Position numbers and translations under genes: made by a program. The notes below the pieces were generated by a model that worked only from the letters and a program-made list of their open reading frames with translations, was not told where the DNA came from and searched no databases. Shown piece by piece: positions 11,505 to 20,319 of a stretch of DNA of 64,000 bases. Within the stretch, counting starts at the first letter, position 1; each line of letters begins with the position of its first letter. This DNA is from Lentinula raphanica. Taxonomy: Eukaryota; Basidiomycota; Agaricomycetes; Agaricales; Omphalotaceae. The DNA lies in NCBI GenBank assembly GCA_027919835.1, contig JANVFP010000010.1, forward strand, positions 620,001 to 684,000, written 5' to 3'.

Positions 11505-12563
11505 ATGTATCTATTCCGAATCATCACCTTGCACTCGCTGCACTCGTTTGGTGCCTTCGTACTTGTCCTTTCGATAATCGCTGTTGCTATCGCGTCACCA
11601 TTGCCTCCCCCTGGCGCGTTGAGTAAGAGAGGAAATGAGAAGGCTTTACCAACATCGAGCCAACAGCCTGCGGAAGAGGGTCCGAATGTGAACGTGAATA
11701 CTAAGTGCAAAACATCACTTAGTTTCTTTTGGTACTGAGACCGCCTTTTGTAGATTGACGAACGTGAGTGTTCGATATGAATCTCAGTCATGACTTGCAG
11801 CGCTCTAATTGCTATGATGGATGGTGTACAGTCCAAACATTCTACATCACCCTGTCGTGTGAAACTGAACAGGCGGATATCGCTCGAGCCTGTGCAGCTG
11901 GTCCTACACTCGATCCAATGGCGGTTTGGACGGTGGGTTTTGTAGTCGCTACGGTTTCCAAGACAAAAATGTCAGGCGGATATCGAACCACAAGGTCGGG
12001 TGACAAGCCTCCGTACAGTTGGTCGCCTGTGCTTGGGCCGAGAGGCGCCCCCAATGGAGCGAAGGTATCCAGTGCTTCAGTGGCATACAAGGGTATTTTT
12101 GTCACCCTCGGCGAGGTGGTTATGTCAACAAAGGCAAGGAGGGCTGTGTCCAACGTAGTGAACCAAAAGATCAAGGAGTCTAATTCTGGCATGATGCCCA
12201 ACATAATCTTTCTCCATCGCGTCCTATGGTACCTCGATATCTGTCTGCGCTCGTTCACAGGACATACAGATTCTCGTAGGGTCGTTTCACTATCCTTCGA
12301 CTTCACAAAGTCTTGGCAGAAACCGTATTTTGATGTGATGGTCGAGCTGAAGGGTACCGCAGCGGGTTCGATAGTCACGAAGGAAGATTGGGAGTGGAAC
12401 TCATACAATCTCATCGTGAGTGATCAGCTGCACAATGATAACGTCTATAATAACCTCAATTCGATATGACCAGCTGGAGAACCCAGATGATCCACAATGG
12501 ATGGAAATCTGGAAGAAGTTTGATGAGTTGAGGCAGGGATCAGTTGTTCAAAAAGCAGGTTAA
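11505..12563 (+). CDS. Orphan secreted protein, paralogue of the exon at 2610-3227
   Basis: Four exons (11505-11704, 11754-11763, 11801-12415, 12474-12563) join in frame to 304 residues; exon 2 is only 10 bases. The first about 30 residues are a hydrophobic signal peptide (FGAFVLVLSIIAVAIA), followed by SPLPPPGALSKR, where KR is a likely Kex2 site. The mature part shares with the 2610 copy the TLDPMAVWTVG, VNQKIK, LSFDFTKSWQKPYFDVM and ELKGTAAGSIVTKED blocks. No domain is recognised and no catalytic residues stand out. The start at 11505 is chosen because it opens directly into the signal peptide. It could be a small secreted effector-like protein, but that is inference from secretion and lack of known domains only. 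Confidence 0.7.
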
Positions 12564-13200
12564 CCCAGGATTTACGTCGTAGATCATCGTACGTTGTATA
12601 CTCTCGAGTCTAACTTCCTCCAAGCACCGAAATGTTGACTACTGCCTACTTCCTCCGACTCCTCATAGTCCCCACTGATCAAGTTGGATCGTCCGTCGAA
12701 TCATTGGCGAAGACTGAGAATAGTGCAAATGTTTGGTCTGAACGAGAATTTCAATCCTTACTACTTTCTTCGCTCAACACTTCCTGGCGTCCGGTTACAT
12801 ATACTTAACCATGATGGTTTCTTTTCTTTTTACTCCCTCGAGTCCTTTTGCTCAATCTTTCTCTAACTCGCAATCCCATGACGAAGGTCTTACTATCGAG
12901 ATGATGGACCCAGTAATCTGATCAACGTCTTTCTCCTTGGATCACCATCGTTCCCCTCGTTGTTGCCCCCACCCCCTTTCCCCACCCCCTTGATCTTCAT
13001 TGCTGCGTACTCTCGACCCTTGGACCCAACCCAGCCCAGAGGTTTGTATTTTGGTAGTTTTATATGAACTCGGTCCCCCTTCCGCTAGTCCAAGAAAAAC
13101 GAAATTTCAAGCTGAGTGAGGCAGGGTCTGCAACGTACTTCACCACAAACTAAACTGAGCTCTAGGATCCTGGGCCTTAAATTTTGAACAAAATCATAGA
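12564..13200. other. Intergenic region, no gene seen
   Basis: Between the secreted orphan gene and the tRNA. Contains pyrimidine-rich stretches (cccccaccccctttccccaccccc near 12966) but no open frame with a convincing product and no repeat longer than this C-rich run. Confidence 0.4.
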
Positions 13201-13284
13201 AACCGACGACGGGGATCGAACCCGCAACTTCAGCCTAGCCAATTATCTTAGGAAAGCTACGCGCTACCATTGCGCCACGCCGGC
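13201..13284 (-). tRNA. tRNA-Arg (anticodon CCT) with a 12-nt intron
   Basis: The minus strand folds as a full cloverleaf: acceptor GCCGGCG/CGTCGGT, D-stem GCGC/GCGC, anticodon stem TAGCT/GGCTG and T-stem GCGGG-TTCGATC-CCCGT. The anticodon loop is TT-CCT-A, then a 12-base intron (AGATAATTGGCT) after position 37, then A38. That placement is canonical for eukaryotic nuclear tRNA introns. A- and B-box sequences (TGGCGCAATGG, GGTTCGATCC) are present. The mature sequence is identical to the copy at 63417-63500; only the intron differs. Confidence 0.93.
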
Positions 13285-13379
13285 TTTCCTTTTCCATCCA
13301 ACCAGAGCAAACAGAACCCGTAGCACCCTTTTTTACATAACAGTCATCACTCTTCCTTCGTCTCTGACCTCCTTTTCTT

Positions 13380-14689
13380 ATGGATCCCATCAAGTGCTGT
13401 GCGATTGGTGCAGGCTTAGCAACACTCACCTTCCACGTTCCTTTCATCCTTGCTCTTCCATCTCTCTTCACCTTGCACAGTGTACTCGAGCGCAACCCCC
13501 TCAGTCCTTCCGGTACTATCTGTGACAGGTTCAAACTTTCCTCAGATCAAGTAAAGCTCTACCAAACCCTCGACGAGGTTCTCTCCGATCCCGAAATCGA
13601 ACTAGTCCTGATCGGTACTCCGAACGATACTCATTATGCTCTGGTCAAAGCCGCTCTACAAGCAGGCAAGCATGTCCTTGTCGATAAGCCTGTCACGCCG
13701 AGTGTACAAGAGGCAAAAGAACTAGGCGAGTTGTCGAAAAGGACAGGAAAGGTTTTGTATGCGTTTCAGAATCGGAGATGGGATCAAGATTATCTGGCAT
13801 TGAAGAAATTGCTGGATCTACCAGAAAGTGATCCGCAAAGTCTGGGGACTATCGTCGAATTCGAATCTCAGTAAGCTGTCGTATATATGCTCCGTGTTCA
13901 CCTAAAACTAACGCTGGTTAGCTTTGACCGTTATCGCCTTGGACTCAAAGGCTCATGGAAAGACGAACCCCGCCCCGCCGCTGGCTTGATCTATGATCTT
14001 GGCTCACATCTGATTGACCAGACACTTTGCTTGTTTGGTCGTCCAGCTACGATCACAGCGTTCGCATCCAATCTAAGAGGAATCGGGCATCCTGATGTAG
14101 ACGATAATGTGAGCAATTCCGATTTGATCATCTATCTGAAAAGGCTTTACATTGATCGCTTCCTGTATTTTAGTTCACAATCCACATGCATTACCCTGCT
14201 GGATCTGCCCTCCCCTATCCATTCACAGCCATTCTGCGCGCACACCCACTCTCCGTTCGCTCACCTCAACCCCGGTTCATCCTCCTCGGTCAGAAAGGAT
14301 CATATATCAAACACGGCGTTGATATTCAGGAAGAGCAACTGAAGACTCTCAGTGCTATTCCTCCTCCCATTCTTGCCGCCACCACTACGAACGTGAACCC
14401 AGAATACCTAATCACCTCACCCTCTTCCGGCTACGGCCGCGAACCCAACTCACTTTGGGGTACTCTCGAACATGCGACGACTGATTCAGATGGCAAGACG
14501 ACGTTCGTGAAATCGGTCTGGCCATCGGAAGAGCCGGGGTGTTATGCGGATCTGTATCGCAATCTTGCTGCTGCAATTAGAGAGAATGCGGAGTTGAAGG
14601 TTAAATGGGAGGAGGCGACGGCGGTTGTTGAGATGATTGAGTTGGCAAAGAAAAGCGTTAGAGAGGGGAAGACTATCGTTGTGCAATGA
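13380..14689 (+). CDS. Gfo/Idh/MocA-family NAD(P)-dependent oxidoreductase
   Basis: Three exons (13380-13870, 13922-14108, 14174-14689) give 397 residues with phase kept. The N-terminal Rossmann fold starts CCAIGAGLATLTFHVPFI. LVLIGTPNDTHYALVKAALQAGKHVLVDKP holds the family's (E/D)KP motif at about residue 103; its Lys contacts cofactor or substrate. The second domain has GLIYDLGSHLIDQ, the GxHxxD pattern where the His is usually the catalytic residue. Substrates in this family are sugars, inositol, dihydrodiols and biliverdin, and cannot be assigned here. Cytosolic, with no signal peptide. The divergent tRNA ends 95 bases upstream. Confidence 0.86.
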
Positions 14690-15082
14690 TAATAGTGCCG
14701 GTGATCAGTCAAGATAGACTTTCATTTGTACGTCGATTGGTCGACTTGTATTTAACGTCGAAGGCAGAAAATCATATGCCGTTCGTAGTTGTGCACGCGC
14801 AGGAACCTCAGATCTGAGCTGGAATTTCATGAAGTTGCTACCTGCTGCCTGCGGTCACCGTCTGTAGCGGTCATCTGAATTTGTAGATGCAATTCGAGTT
14901 GTGAATAATAGTCATTGAGTCATTGTTGAGAGCAAAAACAGTATCCCTTGAAATAATATGCAGTCACAGTATGATAGATTGTGAATAGATGATGGTAGAA
15001 CGCTATGAAGTTCAACGCAAAGTCCAAATGGAAGAGGTGACGACGTAGTGATAAGTAAGAATCCGAAAGATCGAATCAGAAA
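14690..15082. other. Intergenic region, no gene seen
   Basis: Convergent 3' flanks of the oxidoreductase (+) and the first kinase copy (-). Stops in all frames, no RNA gene and no repeat noticed. Confidence 0.4.
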
Positions 15083-16384
15083 TCAGTGATTTGAGTTCCA
15101 GCCTGCCCAGTGTGTCTCAAGAGACTCATTGTCAAAGGAAGACATCACTGAACGCATTTTTGCGTAAGTAACACAATTGTTCAATGTAGTCCAGTCGAAT
15201 TGATGCTGTTCATGGTCAGTGTCGAGTTCTCCGGATGTGTGTATCACTAATTCGATGTAACCAGACCGCATCGAGCGATGAATCGATATCAGCCACCGAT
15301 TGAAACCAGCGAAATACGATTGAGTCGCTATGATTGGTCGACTTCCGGTTAAAAATAAATATTTGTTCACAAGGACGTGGTAGTCATTTTCGCGAAACCA
15401 TTCCGAGTACGCCCGTGGCTCAGTAGTGACAACACCAGGGCTTTCGTAGCGGCAAGCCATGCAGAGAACAACGTAGAACAAAGACTCGAGGTCGTGTCGA
15501 TAACAATGGCCACCCTGCGAGCACGAATCTAAGAGCTCGTGTGACATGAATGGCCTTGTTCCAGTACGATGTTTGGAAGTCGGATCCTTGTCCAGGTCTT
15601 GGAGACGGGATGAAAGATCGAAGTCGTTGAGGACTCCGTATACTTTGCCATCTATCCGTCGGAACATGATATTGCCCATGCTGATATCGCGATGCAGGAT
15701 ACCTGGGCACTCATGGAGCCATTGATGAACTAGGAGGAGGAGGAGGAGTTGGGGGCATGAGTAATCAGAATCAACTCAATAGAAGACACGACGTACTTTG
15801 GAGTATATCATAAAATACTTGAGCGAGTTCCCTTGCATTGTCCAGTTCCGATAGTAGTTGTAATTTGTCCAGTAGAGTGACACGCATCACGCAGTCTTCG
15901 TCTTGTCCCTTCAGAGGTTTCTTGAGGTGACGTTGTATTGTGGTTTTGTCATAGGGAAGAGCGATTGAATCGACTATGTTAGGAAGATGTTCGAGAGCCC
16001 AACGGTTACCAGTCGATTCGGCTTGGAGCCTGCCTTCCCGAATTAATTCTGCTTCTGATGGTCGAGTACGACTTGAAAAGCTGATCTTCATGACTTTCCT
16101 TTGCCCGTGCTATGTACATTTGGGATGCGCGCAGATGCATTCCACCTCAACCACGATAGAGCCCTCCGCGTGATGAAGAATTCCTTTGATGACGAACGTC
16201 GCGTGTAGCCATCGGAGCACTCGAGATCATATGTTACTCCAACAAAGTCCTCGAGATCGTCTTCATTGCTGTTGAAGATACGCACGAGTTGTTTTAGGTC
16301 CCGAGCGTAATTGAATCCATCCGGACGCAGATTGGGTGTCAAGCGGAGCTGTTCAGAGGAAGGTTAGTTGAGCTTGCGTGCCAT
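15083..16384 (-). pseudogene. Truncated FunK1 kinase, copy A (broken)
   Basis: Homologous along its length to copies B, C and D, but damaged. The start region reads ATG GCA CGC AAG CTC AAC then TAA where copy B has CAA, so codon 7 is a stop. One base is also missing near 16197 compared with copy B (acgaacgtcgcg against tcgaaggtccgcg), shifting the frame after CSDGYTR; exon 1 (16384-15797) is 588 bases against 589 in B. The shifted frame then stays open through the N-lobe, the intron (15796-15730) and the second exon (15729-15083). That exon keeps LHRDISMGNIM (HRD catalytic loop) and LNDFDLSS (metal-binding Asp). The second exon alone is a clean 215-codon frame, so a gene finder may call it as a gene. 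Confidence 0.78.
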
Positions 16385-16828
16385 TCCCAAGAAAACAGTC
16401 TGCGACTTGAATCTGGAAAACCTATTGAGAAAGAGGGAAATCAAAGATGCAAATGAAAGTGAAGAAACAAGCGGTTTAGGTGGGAAAAAATTATCCATGT
16501 TGACGCCTGTTGACGCGTTGACGGGCCGCAAAGACTCAAGAAGACAATGAAGGCCACGACGACCGAAAACGAACGTTGAACACAGATACGAATTTCCGAA
16601 CTGTCAAGATAATGGTAGCTAAAGGTTTAAGGTATAGACGTCGTCAAAGCCAACACGAACTCGGGAGGTTCGGAATTACATTCGTCCGTGGGCCACTGTG
16701 AATATTGCATATGCCAGACTGGGTGTAACAAATTTCCTCGGAAAATGACATTGCTATATATTACAGATGCTGTAGATAGTCGACCTGAAGTCCGCCAAGA
16801 AAGAAATCATGAACACATCGGGTACCAA
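16385..16828 (-). repeat. Duplicated 5' flank of copy A, nearly identical to that of copy B
   Basis: From about 16368 to about 16707 this flank matches 18117-18454 with only about three differences over 340 bases. It includes a stretch homologous to the end of the fourth intron of the full-length gene D (gggaaaaaattatcc, gaagaaacaagcgg, tctggaaaacc). No gene lies here; it is the flank that was duplicated with the truncated kinase. Confidence 0.7.
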
Positions 16829-18131
16829 CTAGTAATCACGGTTCCAACCTGCCCAGCGTGTCTCCAGCGGTTCATCTTCAAAGGAAGACATCACTAATCG
16901 CATCTCAGCGTAGGAGACACAATTATTCAACGTAGCCCAATCGAAACTGGAAGAGTCATCAGTGCCACCTATGATTCCTCTACGCTTTCGTGATAGCCTC
17001 GATGAGTCCAGGTAACCTGAACTCAACAACTCATAGAACGACTCCAGCCACCCCTGAAAGCCGGTGAAATAACGTTGAGTCGTTATAACTGACGAACGTC
17101 TGGTCAAGAATACGGTTTTGTGCGCGAAAATGTCCATATCACTTCCGCGAAACCATTCCGAATACGCCCGTGGCTCATCAGCAGCAACACCAGGACTTTC
17201 GTAGCGGCAAGCCATGCAGAGAACAACATAGAACAAAGACTCAAGATCGTGTCGATAATAATGGCCACCCTGCCAGTCAGGATCCAGCAGATCAGTGGAC
17301 ATGAATGGTCTTGTACCGGTACAATGATTGGAAATCGGACTCTTGTCCATGTCCTTGCGACGGGATGAAAGGTCAAAGTCATTAAGGACTCCAAATACCT
17401 TGCCATCTATTCGTCGGAACATAATGTTGCCCATGCTGATATCGCGATGCAGGATACGTGGGCACTCATAGAGCCATTGATGAACTATAAGGAGTTGAAG
17501 ACATGAGTAATCAGAATCAAGTCGAAAGAAGACACGACGTACTTTGAAGTATATCATAAAATACTTGGGCAAGCTCCCTTGGATTACCCAGTTCCGATAG
17601 CGGTTGTAGTTTGTCCAGTAGATTGACACGCATCACGCGTTCTTCGTAATTCTCCTTTAGATGCTCCTTAAAACGACTTTGTACTGTGGTCTCGTCATAG
17701 TAGATAGTGATCGATTCGACTAGGTTAGGAAGATGATTGAGCGCCCAACGGTTATCAGTCGATTCAGCTTTGCTCCTGGCATCCCGTATTAGTTCGTGTT
17801 CTGAAGGTCGAGAGCGATTTGGAAAGCTGATCTTCATGACTTTCCTTTGCCCGTGCCATGTACATTTGGGATGCGCGCAGATGCATTCCACCTCAACCAC
17901 GATAGAGCCCTCCGCGTGATGAAGAATTCCTTTGATGTCGAAGGTCCGCGTGTAGCCATCGGAGCACTCGAAATCATATGTAGCTCCGACAAAGTCTTCC
18001 AGATCGTCTTCATTGCTGTTGAAGATACGCACGAGTTGCTTTAGGTCCCGAGCGTGATTGAATCCGTCCGGATGCAGATTGGGTGTCAAGCGGAGCTGTT
18101 CAGAGGAAGGTTGGTTGAGCTTGCGTGCCAT
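16829..18131 (-). CDS. 5'-truncated FunK1 kinase, copy B (intact frame)
   Basis: Exons 18131-17543 and 17484-16829 join in phase to 414 residues. The FunK1 region has an N-lobe (VGATYDFECSDG, WHGQRKVMKISF), an active loop ILHRDISMGNIM and a metal-binding LNDFDLSS. Next are TGTRPFMSTDLLDPDWQGGHYYRHDLESLFYV, typical of FunK1, and a C-terminal AGWNRDY. It lacks the about 475 N-terminal residues of the full-length gene D (20320-23398). ATG 18131 is the first start in the conserved part; an upstream in-frame ATG exists but lies in sequence homologous to a gene D intron. In the block around IYYDETTVQ...EERVMRV it resembles gene D rather than A or C. FunK1 kinases are expanded in multicellular mushroom fungi; substrates are unknown. 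Confidence 0.72.
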
Positions 18132-18586
18132 TCCCAAGTAAACAGTCTGCGACTTGAATCTGGAAAACCTATCAAGAAAGAGGGAAATCAAAGATGCAAA
18201 TGAAAGTGAAGAAACAAGCGGTTTAGGTGGGAAAAAATTATCCATGTTGACGCCTGTTGACGCGTTGACGGGCCGCAAAGACTCAAGAAGACAATGAAGG
18301 CCACGACGACCGAAAACGAACGTTGAACACAGATACGAATTTCCGAACTGTCAAGATAATGGTAGCTAAAGGTTTAAGGTATAGACGTCGTCAAAGCCAA
18401 CACGAACTCGGGAGGTTCGGAATTACATTCGTCCGTGGGCCACTGTGAATATTATGTGCATTGTGCATATGCCAGACTGGGTGTAACAAATTTCCTCGGA
18501 AAATGGCATTGGTATATATTACAGATGCTGTAGATAGTCGACATGAAGTCCGCCAAGAAGGAAATCATCAACATGTCCGGTACTAA
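18132..18586 (-). repeat. Duplicated 5' flank of copy B
   Basis: Nearly identical to 16385-16707, then diverging with an insertion (tatgtgcattg). It contains the remnant of an intron acceptor (ggttttccag followed by attcaagtcgcagactg) at the place where gene D has ctcttttccag followed by a coding exon. No separate gene seen. Confidence 0.65.
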
Positions 18587-19898
18587 CTAATGATTACGGT
18601 TCCATCCTGCCCAGCGTGTCTCCAGCGGTTCATCTTCAAAGGAAGACATCACTAATCGCATCTCAGCGTAAGAGACACGTTTATTCAACGTAGTCCAATC
18701 AAAACTAGAAGAGCCATCAGTGCCACCTTTGACTCTGCTACGCATTCGTATTCGTCTGGCATCCATGTAGCCTGAACTGCACAATTGATAGATCGAATCC
18801 AGCCACCGCTGAAAGCCGGCGAAATGAGGTTGAGTTGTTATGGTCGGTGGAAAATCACCAATGAAGAATAGAGTCTTGTCAATTCCGCTAAACCATTCCG
18901 CATACGTTCGTGGCTCCGCAGCGGCAACACCAGGACTTTCATAGCGGCAAGCCATGCAGAGAACAACGTAGAATAGAGACTCAATATCGTGTCGATAATA
19001 ATGGCCATCCTGCCAACCGGGGTTCAAGAGCTCGTGTGACATGAACGGCCTTGTACCGGTACGATGTTTGAAAGTCGGACCCTTGTCCATGTCCTTGAGA
19101 CGGCATGAAAGATCGAAGTCGTTGAGGACTCCGTATACTTTGCCATCTATCCGTCGAAACATAATGTTGCCCATGCTGATATCTCGATGCAGAATACGAG
19201 GGCACTCATAGAGCCATTGATGAACTAGGAAGAGGAGGATGAGCGATTGGGGGCATGAGTAATCAGAAGCAACTCAATAGAAGACACCACGTACTTTGAA
19301 GTATATCATAAAATACTTGGGCAAGTTCACTTGGATTGTCCAGTTCCGCTAGTGGTTGTAATTTGTCCAGCAGAGTGACACGCATCACGCAGTCTTCGTC
19401 TTGTTCCTTCAGAGGTTTCTTGAGGCGACGTTGTATTGTGGTTTTGTCGTAGGGAAGAGCGATCGAATCGACTATGTTAGGAAGATGTTCGAGAGCCCAA
19501 CGGTTACCAGTCGATTCAGCTATAAGCCTGGCTTCCCGGATTAATTCTTCTTCCGATGTTTGAGTACGACGTGCAAAGCTGATCTTGAGGACTTTCCTTT
19601 CTCCATGCCAGTCACAACCGAATCGCGTGCAGATGCATTCCGCCTCAACCACGATAGAGCCCTCCACATGATGGAGTATTCCTTTGATGACGAAGGCTCG
19701 CGTGTGGCCATCGGAGCACTCGAGATCATATGTAGCTCCGACAAAGTCATCCAGATCGTCTTCATTGCTGTCGAAGATACGCACGAGTTGTTTTAGGTCC
19801 TGAGCGTGATTGTCCCTATGCAAATTGGGCGTCAAGCGGAGATGTTCATAGGAAGCTTCGTTGAGCTTGCATGCCATTGCCAGGAAGGTCTGCGTCAT
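18587..19898 (-). CDS. 5'-truncated FunK1 kinase, copy C (intact frame)
   Basis: Exons 19898-19295 and 19224-18587 join in phase to 413 residues. The start could be 19898 or the in-frame ATG at 19877 (MACKLNEASYEHLRLTPN). It retains WHGERKVLKISF, LHRDISMGNIMFRRIDG, LNDFDLSCRLKDMDK, the RHDIESLFYVVLCMACRYESPG block and the AGWNRNH terminus. The block SIALPYDKTTIQRRLKKPLK...DEDCVMRV matches the broken copy A and differs from B and D. Like A and B it lacks the large N-terminal region of gene D. Both catalytic motifs are present, so it may be active, though the N-lobe boundary is uncertain. Confidence 0.72.
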
Positions 19899-20319
19899 GA
19901 ATCTGGAAAACCTATCGAGAAAGAGAAATCAAAAGATGCAAAGGAAAGCGAAGAAACAACAAGCGGTTTATGTGGGAAAAATAACGGGCCGCACGCCAAA
20001 AAGAGGACAATGAACTTTGAAGGCCACAACGAGCGAAAACAAACATGTTGAAGTCGATAGTTGAACAAGCACAGGGTTATTTTTCAAACTGTCATGATAA
20101 TGGGCACCGAAGGTACAGAGATCGTCAAAGCCGCCACGAACTCATGAGGTTCGAAAATACATTCGTCCGTGGGCCATGAATATTATGTGCATGTGTTACT
20201 GTACTTAATGTCACAAATTTCCTTGAAAGATGCCATTGCGTTATAATACAGATGCTGTAGAATCTAGATAGTCGACATGAAGTCCGCCAAGAAGGAAATC
20301 ATCAACACGTCGGGTCTAA
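19899..20319. other. Intergenic flank of copy C, diverged repeat of the A/B flanks
   Basis: Shares shorter matches with the A and B flanks (gaaacaacaagcggttta, cattcgtccgtgggcca, agtccgccaagaaggaaatcatcaaca) but with many changes and deletions. It therefore belongs to the same duplicated unit and is older. No gene seen. Confidence 0.5.

Noticed and set aside
13100..13300. A possible riboswitch-like or regulatory fold upstream of the oxidoreductase
   Set aside because: The fold is fully explained by the minus-strand tRNA-Arg with its intron.
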